Shown one piece after another: positions 48,347 to 56,743 of a DNA stretch of 64,000 nucleotides. The stretch is from positions 1,031,531-1,095,530 of the forward strand of contig NZ_JACVOL010000001.1 in NCBI RefSeq assembly GCF_018882415.1, read 5' to 3'. The notes beneath the pieces were generated by a model. The model worked only from the letters and a program-made list of their open reading frames with translations. It was not told the DNA's origin and searched no databases. A program made the translations under genes and the position numbers. The first letter of the stretch is position 1, and the number at the start of each line of letters is the position of its first letter. Source of the DNA: Polynucleobacter sp. 86C-FISCH (GTDB lineage: Bacteria; Pseudomonadota; Gammaproteobacteria; Burkholderiales; Burkholderiaceae).

Positions 48347-49689
48347 GCCAATGTCTTCTCGAGGGCAAGCTGTACTGCTCTGCCTAATTGCATCGTTTCT
48401 TCGGATGACAGAATATAGGGAGGCATTACATAAATCGTATTGCCAATGGGTCTAATTAATACAGCTGCTTCCAAGCTATTGGCAAACATAGTACGTGCAA
48501 AAGTTTTGGGATTCTTAAGGCAATTGTTTTTAATGTCAAATGCCAAAATCATTCCCTGCTGGCGCCAATGCTCAATTCGGGGGTCTGACTTTGCCCATGC
48601 AAATGCATTTGCTAGATCTTGCGAGCGCTCAATGTTTTTTTCTAATACGTTTTCGGATTCAAAAATCTCAAGACAAGCTAGAGCGGCAGCGCACGCTAAC
48701 GGATTGCCTGTGTATGAGTGGGAGTGTAAAAACCCTTGCGACGTTTGGTCACCATAAAACGCTTGATAAATCTGATCGGTTGTAAGACATAGAGATAGTG
48801 GCAAGTAGCCGCCACTAATTCCCTTGGAGAGTGTTAAGAAGTCTGGCCAGATACCAGCATGTTCACAGGCAAAGAACTTACCGCTTCGCCCACAGCCAAC
48901 GGCAATCTCATCTGCAATCAGATGCACTTCATAGCGATTGCATAGCTCTTTGACTAGGCGCAGATATTCGGGCGAGTGCATCGCCATTTGTCCGGCGCAT
49001 TGCACTAAGGGCTCAACAATAAACGCAGCTATCTGTTGATGCTCTTTTGCAAATAACTCTTCAAGTTGTTTGGCTGCGTGTTTTGCCACATCATCTGCGG
49101 TCTCACCAACTTTTGCTTTGCGTGCATCGGGGGAGGTGACTGTGTAGACATCTTGCAGCAGCGACCCGTAAGCTTCTCTGAAAATCGCTACGTCAGTTAC
49201 CGCTAATGCGCCTAGTGTTTCTCCGTGGTAACCATTCTCTACACAAACAAACTTTTTCTTTTGCGGTTTGCTATTGAGCTGCCAATAGTGATGACTCATC
49301 TTCAGTGCAATCTCAACAGCAGATGCACCATCAGATGCATAGAAGACGTGACCTAAATGATGTTTAGTTAGCGCTGAAAGTTTTTCAGATAACTCGACTA
49401 CTGGAGGATGTGTAAATCCTGCGAGCATCACGTGCTCAATTTTTTCTAGCTGCTCAGTGATTGCGTGATTGATACGTGGATTAGAGTGACCAAATAAATT
49501 GGTCCACCAAGAACTAATGGCATCGAGCAGGGCATTTCCGTTTTCGTCATAGAGCCAAGCCCCTTTGCCTTTGGTAATTGCAACTAGCGGAAAAGATTCA
49601 TGCTGTTTCATCTGAGTGCAGGGGTGCCAAACGGCGGCTAGGCTGCGATCAACGAGTGCGGCTTGATTTAAATCAGAAATAACCTTCAT
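48343..49689 (-). CDS. bioA: Adenosylmethionine-8-amino-7-oxononanoate aminotransferase
   Basis: BioA uses S-adenosylmethionine as amino donor to make 7,8-diaminononanoate. The 448-residue class III aminotransferase has AVWHPCTQMKQHE at the start, DAISSWWTNLFGHSNP, VFYASDGASAVEIALKM, IADEIAVGCGRSG and the PLP lysine in LSKGISGGYLPLSLCLT. It is the first gene of bioAFD and is divergent from bioB across 89 bases. I see no E. coli-type BirA operator in that gap. Confidence 0.96.
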   Translation of the reverse strand: MKVISDLNQAALVDRSLAAVWHPCTQMKQHESFPLVAITKGKGAWLYDENGNALLDAISSWWTNLFGHSNPRINHAITEQLEKIEHVMLAGFTHPPVVELSEKLSALTKHHLGHVFYASDGASAVEIALKMSHHYWQLNSKPQKKKFVCVENGYHGETLGALAVTDVAIFREAYGSLLQDVYTVTSPDARKAKVGETADDVAKHAAKQLEELFAKEHQQIAAFIVEPLVQCAGQMAMHSPEYLRLVKELCNRYEVHLIADEIAVGCGRSGKFFACEHAGIWPDFLTLSKGISGGYLPLSLCLTTDQIYQAFYGDQTSQGFLHSHSYTGNPLACAAALACLEIFESENVLEKNIERSQDLANAFAWAKSDPRIEHWRQQGMILAFDIKNNCLKNPKTFARTMFANSLEAAVLIRPIGNTIYVMPPYILSSEETMQLGRAVQLALEKTLA

Positions 49690-49778
49690 GTTTGATATTT
49701 GACCACTAGTTTTCCCAACTTCAGGCCTGTATCTGTTATGTTTATGCCTTGAATCTACCTAATTTCTGGAATTTGCCC

Positions 49779-50828
49779 ATGCAGGACACTCAAACCGTTG
49801 AAAAACCATTAACTCAGTTCAAATCTAAGGCTGAATTGCATCAAAGTGCTAATGCGGAGATTGCGGCACCTGGAGAGTGGTCAGTGGCTCAAATTGAGGC
49901 TTTATTTGCGCTCCCATTCAATGAATTGATGTTGAAGGCCCAAGAGACCCATAAGGCTTATTTCCCTGAGGGTGATGTGGAATTGGCTACCCTGTTGTCA
50001 ATCAAGACAGGTGGTTGTCCTGAGGACTGCGGCTATTGCCCGCAAGCCGCCCGTTATGACACGGACGTTAAGGCCGAGAAGTTAATGGGCTTGGAAGAGG
50101 TTTTAGAGGCTGCTAAAGCAGCCAAAGCGGCTGGTTCTAATCGTTTCTGTATGGGTGCTGCTTGGCGTGAGCCCAAAGATCGCGATATTGAAAAAGTGAC
50201 TGCCATGATTAAGGGTGTAAAGGCCCTAGGCCTTGAAACCTGCGCTACCTTGGGCATGTTAGAAGCTGATCAAGCTCAGGCCCTTCAAGAAGCTGGCCTG
50301 GACTTCTATAACCATAATTTAGATACCAGCGAAGATTTTTACCGCTCAGTGATCTCCACTCGTGGCTATCAGGATCGCTTGGATACGATTTCCAATGTCC
50401 GCGCTGCAGGTATGTCAGTTTGCTGCGGTGGAATCGTAGGAATGGGCGAATCCAGGGAGCAGCGCGCTGCCTTTCTGGCGCGCTTAGCCAATCTGAGTCC
50501 ATATCCAGAATCAGTGCCTATTAATCATTTGGTGCCTGTGGCCGGTACGCCATTAGCAGATCAAAAGCCATTGGATCCGCTCGAGTTTGTTCGAACTATT
50601 GCGGTTGCTAGGATCACCATGCCTAAAGCCCGCGTGCGTCTATCTGCTGGTCGTCAGGAGCTCGGCAGAGCAGTCCAGGCGATGTGTTTCTTGGCTGGTG
50701 CTAACTCTATTTTCTATGGTGAGCAACTACTCACTACCGGTAATCCTGAGGCAGAACAAGACCGTGCACTCTTGGCTGAGTTGGGTCTGAAGACCAAGCA
50801 AAGCAGCAAAGCAGAGGTTTTAATCTAA
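49779..50828 (+). CDS. bioB: Biotin synthase
   Basis: BioB is a radical SAM enzyme that inserts sulfur into dethiobiotin. The 349-residue protein has the cluster motif CPEDCGYC (CxxxCxxC), followed by [19 protein letters not shown] and [13 protein letters not shown] chose the ATG at 49779 with TGGA upstream; the open frame continues to a TTG at 49749, which would add ten residues. It is divergent from bioAFD and followed by coq7 12 bases later. Confidence 0.97.
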   Translation: MQDTQTVEKPLTQFKSKAELHQSANAEIAAPGEWSVAQIEALFALPFNELMLKAQETHKAYFPEGDVELATLLSIKTGGCPEDCGYCPQAARYDTDVKAEKLMGLEEVLEAAKAAKAAGSNRFCMGAAWREPKDRDIEKVTAMIKGVKALGLETCATLGMLEADQAQALQEAGLDFYNHNLDTSEDFYRSVISTRGYQDRLDTISNVRAAGMSVCCGGIVGMGESREQRAAFLARLANLSPYPESVPINHLVPVAGTPLADQKPLDPLEFVRTIAVARITMPKARVRLSAGRQELGRAVQAMCFLAGANSIFYGEQLLTTGNPEAEQDRALLAELGLKTKQSSKAEVLI

Positions 50829-50840
50829 CCTTTGTCGCGT

Positions 50841-51470
50841 ATGTCCCCGATAGATCGCTTTATTCTGGAATTTGATACCGCCCTTCGATCGGTAGTTGGG
50901 GGCGCCAATGCTCAAAGACCTACGCCAGGGTCGGATTTTGCAAATCATTCCGGGTTAGATGCTGCCGAACGCAAACATGCTGCTGGACTCATGCGTGTTA
51001 ATCACGTTGGTGAAGTTTGTGCGCAAGCGTTGTATCAATCACAAAAATTAGTCGCACGAAATTCAGATATTCAAGAGATGCTGGATCACTCTGGCCGCGA
51101 AGAAATGGATCACCTTGCTTGGTGTGAAACTCGCCTACAAGAACTTGGATCACATACTAGTTATCTCAATCCGCTTTGGTATGCTGGATCCTTTGCGATC
51201 GGCTTGGCAGCAGGCTTAGCGGGCGATAAGTGGAGCCTAGGATTTGTTGCTGAAACAGAAAAACAAGTAGAGAATCACTTAGAAAGTCATCTCGAAAAAT
51301 TGCCTAAAGAGGATCAACGCTCACGTGCAATTGTTGATCAAATGCGCATTGATGAAATTGCACATGGGCAAGCTGCAAAAAATGCAGGCGGTGCAAATTT
51401 GCCAGAACCTGTTCAGAAAATAATGCAGGCAATGTCTAAGGTAATGACCACTACTGCTTACAAAATTTAA
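50841..51470 (+). CDS. coq7: Demethoxyubiquinone hydroxylase (2-polyprenyl-3-methyl-6-methoxy-1,4-benzoquinone monooxygenase)
   Basis: Coq7 is a di-iron hydroxylase that acts late in ubiquinone synthesis. The 209-residue protein has paired iron motifs: [47 protein letters not shown] and [12 protein letters not shown]. An Ala/Gly-rich stretch, [12 protein letters not shown], may dip into the membrane. The ATG at 50841 is preferred to a TTG three codons earlier. It may be transcribed with bioB. The following 299 bases contain no gene. Confidence 0.95.
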   Translation: MSPIDRFILEFDTALRSVVGGANAQRPTPGSDFANHSGLDAAERKHAAGLMRVNHVGEVCAQALYQSQKLVARNSDIQEMLDHSGREEMDHLAWCETRLQELGSHTSYLNPLWYAGSFAIGLAAGLAGDKWSLGFVAETEKQVENHLESHLEKLPKEDQRSRAIVDQMRIDEIAHGQAAKNAGGANLPEPVQKIMQAMSKVMTTTAYKI

Positions 51471-51534
51471 AACTGAAATACGATTAATTCTTAAAAAATA
51501 ATTTCTGATTAATTTTGATATATTTTTTTGATAT

Positions 51535-51554
51535 TACTGTTTATAAATACAGTA
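51535..51554. promoter_or_regulatory. LexA (SOS) box candidate
   Basis: TACTGT-TTATAAAT-ACAGTA fits the CTGT-N8-ACAG rule used by LexA in gamma- and betaproteobacteria, with both 6-base arms perfectly symmetric and an AT-only centre; the E. coli consensus has the same arms. AT-rich sequences resembling -35 and -10 elements overlap it (TTGATA at 51528, TATATT at 51553, 19-base spacing). It is 215 bases before the mraZ start and 64 bases after the coq7 stop. Confidence 0.75.
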
Positions 51555-51665
51555 TATTTTGGGATTATCTAGCCCAATAGCTAAGATCTATTCTTAAGTA
51601 TATTTTCCAAGCCATTGTTTCAAGTAGCTATTTTACTAACACCATTTTCTGAACACACGACGCTA

Positions 51666-51681
51666 AGTGTTTGTAAACACT
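51666..51681. promoter_or_regulatory. 16-base palindrome upstream of the mraZ promoter
   Basis: AGTGTTT-GT-AAACACT has perfect 7-base arms around a 2-base centre. It lies 32 bases before the -35 element, a typical position for an activator or upstream repressor site. I cannot name the regulator. Confidence 0.45.
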
Positions 51682-51713
51682 AGAGAAATTCCTAAAAAAA
51701 CTCCTAAAAACAC

Positions 51714-51742
51714 TTGACCCTCTTAGTGCGATCCTCTAAAGT
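51714..51742 (+). promoter_or_regulatory. Predicted sigma70 promoter of mraZ
   Basis: TTGACC (51714-51719) and TAAAGT (51737-51742) are separated by 17 bases. The first has five of six and the second four of six consensus bases. The start point would be near 51749, leaving a 5' leader of about 20 bases before the mraZ ATG. Confidence 0.6.
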
Positions 51743-51765
51743 GGGAGGAAGTGTGAAAAAGTGGG
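51741..51765 (+). promoter_or_regulatory. MraZ-binding repeats (mraZ box)
   Basis: GTGGG, GTGTG and GTGGG occur at 51741, 51751 and 51761, exactly 10 bases apart with 5-base spacers. This is the TGGG-N6-type direct-repeat pattern bound by MraZ in E. coli and Mycoplasma. The first touches the -10 element and the last ends 4 bases before the mraZ ATG, acting also as the ribosome site. Binding should repress mraZ and the cluster. Confidence 0.85.
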
Positions 51766-51769
51766 GTAA

Positions 51770-52201
51770 ATGGTGTTTCAAGGTGCGTCAGCTCTCAATT
51801 TAGATGCAAAAGGCCGCATGTCTGTGCCGGCAAAGCATCGTGACGCCTTGTTGGTACAGGGCGAGGGCCGAATCACGCTCACAAAACACCCCGATGGCTG
51901 CCTACTTCTCTTCCCAAGGCCTGAGTGGGAAACCTTCAGAGCGAGAGTTGCACAACTTCCAATGGATGCTCATTGGTGGCGTCGAATCTTCTTGGGTAAC
52001 GCAGCGGAAATGGATTTGGATAGTGCTGGTCGCGTATTGGTCAGTCCAGAATTACGCGCAGCAGCTGGAATAGAAAAAGAAGTGATTTTGCTTGGTATGG
52101 GAAGTCACTTGGAATTGTGGGATGCAGCAACATACGCTGCAAAAGAACAGGCTGCGATTGCGCAAGGCATGCCTGAAGCACTCAAGCAATTTAATTTTTG
52201 A
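51770..52201 (+). CDS. mraZ: Transcriptional regulator MraZ
   Basis: MraZ is an AbrB-fold regulator that represses its own dcw cluster. The 143-residue protein has two SpoVT/AbrB repeats: [20 protein letters not shown] with KHRD following, and the second [19 protein letters not shown]. The DNA-contacting DxxGR motifs are present in both halves. It is first in the cluster, directly after its own predicted binding repeats, and rsmH begins 12 bases after its stop. Confidence 0.97.
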   Translation: MVFQGASALNLDAKGRMSVPAKHRDALLVQGEGRITLTKHPDGCLLLFPRPEWETFRARVAQLPMDAHWWRRIFLGNAAEMDLDSAGRVLVSPELRAAAGIEKEVILLGMGSHLELWDAATYAAKEQAAIAQGMPEALKQFNF

Positions 52202-52213
52202 TGACAGGGTGCT

Positions 52214-53164
52214 ATGAACATATCTCATCGCCCAGTGTTACTGGCCGAGGCGGTGACGGCGCTAGTTGGTGGCCCACTGATTCAAAATCAAAATTCTGCA
52301 AAACAAATTCTAGTGATCGATGGAACTTTTGGGCGCGGTGGTCATACTCAAGCGCTGCTCAAGGAATTGAATCCATCAGCACGAATGATTTCTTTCGACA
52401 AGGATTTGGATGCGATCGCAGTAGCGCAACAAATCAACGATCCGCGTTTGAAAATTGTGCACGACAGTTTTGCGCAGATGGATCAGTACGCGGAAGCAGA
52501 ATCGGTAGATGGAATTTTGTTGGACTTGGGCATCAGCTCGCCGCAAGTGGACGAAGCACATCGGGGATTTTCTTTTCGACGCGAAGGTCCGCTCGATATG
52601 CGTATGAATACCGATCATGGTTTAACTGCAGCAGAGTGGTTGGAGCAAGCGCCACCGGAGGAAATCACGCACGTGATTAAGGCTTACGGAGAAGAGCGCT
52701 TTGCATATCAGATCGCTAAGGCCATTGTGGCCAAGCGTGAAGAAGGATTGTCACCAAAAACTACGACAGAATTAGCTAGTCTTGTAGCTAGTGTTGTGCG
52801 CACACGTGAAGCAGGTCAAGATCCTGCAACCAGAACATTTCAAGCCCTGCGCATTTTTATCAATCGCGAGCTAGAAGATTTAGAACTCGGTTTAAAAGCG
52901 GCATTGAAATTATTAAAGCCTGGCGCAAGACTAGCGGTGATCAGTTTCCACTCTCTTGAAGATCGCATCGTGAAGCAGTTTATGCAAGCACATGCCAAAG
53001 TAGAGGTGCCTCGTGGCTTGCCAGTGCGCGAAAAAGATTTGCCGCAAAGCGCACTCGAAATTATTGGCCGCGTTAAGCCTAGTGATGCAGAGGTATCTGA
53101 AAATCCTCGCGCACGATCAGCAATTATGCGTGTTGCCGAAAAGCGCATGGGAGAAGTTGCATGA
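52214..53164 (+). CDS. rsmH: 16S rRNA (cytosine(1402)-N(4))-methyltransferase
   Basis: RsmH (MraW) methylates N4 of C1402 in the 16S rRNA decoding site. The 316-residue protein has [10 protein letters not shown] at the start, the SAM motif [39 protein letters not shown] split over two blocks, the GPLDMRMN loop, and the catalytic-region motif [16 protein letters not shown]. Its stop overlaps the ftsL start as ATGA. Confidence 0.97.
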   Translation: MNISHRPVLLAEAVTALVGGPLIQNQNSAKQILVIDGTFGRGGHTQALLKELNPSARMISFDKDLDAIAVAQQINDPRLKIVHDSFAQMDQYAEAESVDGILLDLGISSPQVDEAHRGFSFRREGPLDMRMNTDHGLTAAEWLEQAPPEEITHVIKAYGEERFAYQIAKAIVAKREEGLSPKTTTELASLVASVVRTREAGQDPATRTFQALRIFINRELEDLELGLKAALKLLKPGARLAVISFHSLEDRIVKQFMQAHAKVEVPRGLPVREKDLPQSALEIIGRVKPSDAEVSENPRARSAIMRVAEKRMGEVA

Positions 53165-53427
53165 ATCGTGCAACATTTACTTTGCTCGCATTGCTATTAA
53201 TTTGCGCTCTATCTTTAGTAGCGGCGCAGCAGCGTGCGCGTAAGTTATTCATTCTGCAGGAACGTGCACAGATTGAAGAGCGTAAGCTAAATCAAGAATG
53301 GTTACGTCTTGAGTATGAGCAACGCAATCTTTCAAAGTCCGCACGTATTCGTGATGTTGCACGCAATCAATTGCGCATGTCCCCAATTTCTCCTGAACGC
53401 ACTTTGTATCTGAGGGAGGCTAAATGA
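53161..53427 (+). CDS. ftsL: Cell division protein FtsL
   Basis: FtsL is a small bitopic protein that with FtsB and FtsQ activates FtsW-FtsI at the septum. The 88-residue product has a short cytoplasmic start, one membrane helix ([17 protein letters not shown]) and a periplasmic coiled coil rich in Gln, Glu and Arg ([19 protein letters not shown]). Position between rsmH and ftsI fixes the identity, since the family is weakly conserved. It overlaps both neighbours by ATGA. Confidence 0.94.
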   Translation: MNRATFTLLALLLICALSLVAAQQRARKLFILQERAQIEERKLNQEWLRLEYEQRNLSKSARIRDVARNQLRMSPISPERTLYLREAK

Positions 53428-55196
53428 GGCCGGTCGGTTTTTCTACTACGCCTAATTTAGTGTTGCGTCTGCCAATGTGGCGGTCGCGTTTAATGCTATT
53501 CCTCTTATTCTTTGTTTTCATGATGCTTTTGCTGCGTGCATTTTGGATTCAGGGTCCAGGCAATGCATTCTATGAAGCAAAAGGCGTGCGCGGTACTCAG
53601 CGTGAGCTGGAGTTGCCTGCAAGCCGTGGAAAAATTTTGGATCGCAATGGTCAGGTTATTGCAACTAGTCTGGAGGCGAAATCGGTTATCGCCTATAACG
53701 ACACAGTTCCAGACGATTTGGCTGCAGACAAAGTTCAGAAGCTAGCAAGTCTCTTGCAGATGAGTGAATCTGATTTACGCAAGAAGCTAAAAGAAGAGCG
53801 CAAGCAAATCTTCTTAAAACGCCAAGTTGATCCAGCGGTTGCGCAGCAAATTAAACAATTAGAAATTCCAGGCATTGGTTTAAATAATGAATATCGTCGC
53901 TTCTATCCAGAGGGCGAAGCGATGGCGCACGTGGTTGGCTTTACAAACGTAAACGATAAAGGCCAAGAGGGCATGGAGCTTTCTAGAGAGAAAGACCTTG
54001 CCGGACACCCAGGACAAAGACGTGTAGTGGTTGATCGTCTTGGTCGCGTTGTCGATGAAATGGCTATTTTGCAGTTGCCACAAAACGGAAAAGATTTAAA
54101 TCTGTCTATTGATAGCAAGATTCAGTTTTTAGCCTATAACGCCGTAAAAGATGCAGTTGAAAAGCATCACGCTAAGGCGGGCGGCGCGGTAGTGCTTGAT
54201 ACGCAAACGGGCGAGATTTTGGCTTTGGCAAACTATCCAAGCTACAACCCGAATGATCGCAGGGTGTTAACTGGCGAGCAATTACGTAATCGCGTATTAA
54301 CAGACACCTTTGAGCCTGGCTCAACCATGAAGCCGTTAACGATTGCAATTGCATTAGAAAAAGGCGCGGTCAAGCCTGATACCAATATGGTGATTGGCGC
54401 TAAGTATTTAATTGGGCCTAAGCCAATTACCGATACGCATCCTTATGGAAATTTAACGGTCTCGCAAATTATTCAAAAGTCCAGCAACATTGGAACGGCA
54501 AAGATTGCAATGAACAGCCTTTCTGCCGAAGAGATGTGGGATTTCTACACAGCAGTTGGCTTTGGACAAGCGCCAAAAATTGGTTTCCCTGGCGCTGTGG
54601 CTGGAACAGTTCACCCATTTAAAAAGTGGATGCCTACCGATCAAGCGCGTATTGCATTTGGTTACGGTATTTCTGCTTCGCTATTTCAGGTAGCTCGTGC
54701 TTACACAGTTTTTGCACGTGATGGTGAATTGGTTCCACTGACAATTGAGCGGAGCCCAGAATTTAAACCAGGCACAAAAGTTCTTTCTCCAAAAACTGCA
54801 ATAGAAATGCGAACCATGATGGAGTCGGTTACTGAGCCTGGAGGCACTGCCATTAAGGCGCAAGCTGAAGGTTTCCGTGTAGGGGGCAAGACTGGAACAG
54901 CGCATAAGTTAGTTGGTAAAGGGTATGGCAATAAGTATCGCGCTTACTTTGCTGGCTTAGCCCCTATTAGTGCGCCACGTATTGTGGTTGCAGTCATGAT
55001 TGATGAGCCTACGGGTGGAAGTCACTACGGTGGAGATGTTGCCGCACCTGTTTTCTCGACCATTGTGAGCGAAACACTGCATACCTTAAATGTATTGCCA
55101 GATAACAAAGTGAAGCAGATGGTGCTGCAAGACAAGAGTCCACACGAGATTCAGTCTGCAAATGCACAAGCTCAACATGTGGTTTTGAAGCGATGA
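53424..55196 (+). CDS. ftsI: Septal peptidoglycan transpeptidase FtsI (PBP3)
   Basis: FtsI cross-links septal peptidoglycan. The 590-residue protein has one N-terminal membrane helix (LMLFLLFFVFMMLLLRAF), the class B PBP dimer domain starting GTQRELELPASRGKILDRNG, and the transpeptidase with SxxK (STMKPLT), SxN (SSNIGTAKI) and KTG (GGKTGTAHKL). Length and order are normal. It overlaps ftsL and murE by ATGA, so the whole run should be translationally coupled. Confidence 0.97.
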   Translation: MRPVGFSTTPNLVLRLPMWRSRLMLFLLFFVFMMLLLRAFWIQGPGNAFYEAKGVRGTQRELELPASRGKILDRNGQVIATSLEAKSVIAYNDTVPDDLAADKVQKLASLLQMSESDLRKKLKEERKQIFLKRQVDPAVAQQIKQLEIPGIGLNNEYRRFYPEGEAMAHVVGFTNVNDKGQEGMELSREKDLAGHPGQRRVVVDRLGRVVDEMAILQLPQNGKDLNLSIDSKIQFLAYNAVKDAVEKHHAKAGGAVVLDTQTGEILALANYPSYNPNDRRVLTGEQLRNRVLTDTFEPGSTMKPLTIAIALEKGAVKPDTNMVIGAKYLIGPKPITDTHPYGNLTVSQIIQKSSNIGTAKIAMNSLSAEEMWDFYTAVGFGQAPKIGFPGAVAGTVHPFKKWMPTDQARIAFGYGISASLFQVARAYTVFARDGELVPLTIERSPEFKPGTKVLSPKTAIEMRTMMESVTEPGGTAIKAQAEGFRVGGKTGTAHKLVGKGYGNKYRAYFAGLAPISAPRIVVAVMIDEPTGGSHYGGDVAAPVFSTIVSETLHTLNVLPDNKVKQMVLQDKSPHEIQSANAQAQHVVLKR

Positions 55197-56743
55197 GGGT
55201 GGATTTGAAAATAGACACCAATCACTTGATTGACCACTTACACACACTAGCGAATTCCTCCGCAAAAGTGTGTGCGGATAGTCGCCAGATTCAGTCTGGC
55301 GATATCTTTTTTGCCTATCTGGTAGGTCATGGCAATGCATTGCGCGATGGACGTCAGTTTATTCATGCTGCCTTAGAAAATGGTGCAGCGGCCGTGGTGT
55401 TTGATCCTGCGGGTATGGATAATCAATTTATAGATCACCCACAATGCTTCGCAGTTGAAAATCTTGCTGCAGAGGCGGGCCAGTTGTGCTCTCGGTGGTA
55501 CGGAAACCCCAGCAAAGAATTGAGCATTATTGGCGTTACTGGCACCAATGGAAAAACAAGTATTACTCAGTGGCTTGCTCAGGCTTTAGATGCCAGCAAT
55601 CATCGCACTGCGGTTTTAGGAACTTTAGGAACTGGATTTCCCGGTGCCTTGGTTCAAACTGGCTATACAACTCCAGATGCCCCAAAGTTACAAACTCAGC
55701 TAGCGGAGTTGCGTAGCGCAGGTGCAAAGCAAGTAGCCATGGAAGTATCTTCACACGCATTGGATCAAGATCGAATCGCTGGTACTGAGTTAAATTGCGC
55801 GATCTTCACTAATCTCACGCAAGATCATTTGGATTACCACGGCAGTATGGCCGAGTACGCCGAGGCGAAAGCAAAGTTATTTCAGCAGTCCGGACTTAAG
55901 CATGCGGTGATTAATTTAGATGATGCTTTTGGTCGTGAGTTGGCTATGAATCTGTTGGCCAAAAACAATTTGAAGGTGTGGGCATATGCCTTGTCGCTAT
56001 CAGTTTTCGAAGGCTTTGAAAAATTTGGTGACCGATTGCACCGTATTTATGCAAAAGAGACTGCGTTGAATGGTGCAGGCTACGATTCCACTTTTGTTTA
56101 TGACAATGCAGGAAGTGCTCAATTGCATATCCCATTGTTGGGTGAATTTAATTTAAGTAATGCGCTTGCAGTATGGACAGTATTGCTTGCTCAAGGCATG
56201 AGCTGTGAGCTTGCAGCACAAAAAGTCAGTCAATTAAATCCGGTGCTTGGGCGCATGGAGTTAATTCAACTTGGCAAGCCTCAAAAAACAGAGGGTTTAT
56301 TGGCGGTTGTCGATTACGCACATACGCCAGATGCCTTAGAGAAAACTTTGCAGGCTTTACGGCCTATTGCAGACCGGCGTGGTGGAAATATTTGGTGTGT
56401 ATTTGGCTGCGGTGGCGATAGAGATGCCGGAAAACGATCGCTAATGGGCGCTGTTGCAGAGCGTTATGCCGATCAAATTTTGATTACTAGCGACAATCCA
56501 CGCTCAGAAGATCCACAAGCCATCATGCAGATGATTCGTGGTGGCCTAAAAGTTGATGCAACAAATGTTCAGATGATTGCCGATCGTGCTGCTGCCATTA
56601 TGGCGGCTGTGCGTCATGCGAATGCTCGCGATATTGTTTTGGTGGCTGGTAAGGGGCATGAAACTACCCAAGAAATCAATGGCAAGAAATTTGATTTCTC
56701 TGACCAGGAACATATCCGCTTGGCTGCAGGAGGTGGAATCTAA
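55193..56743 (+). CDS. murE: UDP-MurNAc-tripeptide ligase (meso-diaminopimelate adding)
   Basis: MurE adds the third stem-peptide residue. The 516-residue Mur ligase has the P-loop VTGTNGKTSITQWL, the carbamylated-lysine region and the substrate motif TSDNPRSEDP. DNPR is the signature of meso-diaminopimelate selection, so the cell wall is of the usual Gram-negative type. The C-terminal domain ends with VAGKGHETTQEING. The last stop base is the first base of the murF ATG. Confidence 0.97.
   Translation: MRVDLKIDTNHLIDHLHTLANSSAKVCADSRQIQSGDIFFAYLVGHGNALRDGRQFIHAALENGAAAVVFDPAGMDNQFIDHPQCFAVENLAAEAGQLCSRWYGNPSKELSIIGVTGTNGKTSITQWLAQALDASNHRTAVLGTLGTGFPGALVQTGYTTPDAPKLQTQLAELRSAGAKQVAMEVSSHALDQDRIAGTELNCAIFTNLTQDHLDYHGSMAEYAEAKAKLFQQSGLKHAVINLDDAFGRELAMNLLAKNNLKVWAYALSLSVFEGFEKFGDRLHRIYAKETALNGAGYDSTFVYDNAGSAQLHIPLLGEFNLSNALAVWTVLLAQGMSCELAAQKVSQLNPVLGRMELIQLGKPQKTEGLLAVVDYAHTPDALEKTLQALRPIADRRGGNIWCVFGCGGDRDAGKRSLMGAVAERYADQILITSDNPRSEDPQAIMQMIRGGLKVDATNVQMIADRAAAIMAAVRHANARDIVLVAGKGHETTQEINGKKFDFSDQEHIRLAAGGGI

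Larger units (their letters stand above)
51471..51769 (+). promoter_or_regulatory. Regulatory region upstream of the dcw cluster
   Basis: This 299-base gap between coq7 and mraZ has no convincing gene; the longest plausible frames are 12-22 codons with no ribosome site. The first 130 bases are very AT-rich. It holds a LexA-type operator (51535-51554), a small hairpin (TTGGG and CCCAA, 51559-51577), a 16-base palindrome (51666-51681), A-rich repeats, a promoter and the MraZ boxes. Confidence 0.8.

Noticed and set aside
49690..49778. BirA operator between bioA and bioB
   Set aside because: No inverted TTGTAAACC/GGTTTACAA pair could be seen. A TTGTAAAC-like half-site occurs only in the palindrome near mraZ, too far away.
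51555..51690. TTG-started mini reading frames of 12 and 22 codons after the LexA box, possible TisB-like toxin
   Set aside because: No ATG, no ribosome site, and the 22-residue product has no membrane helix.
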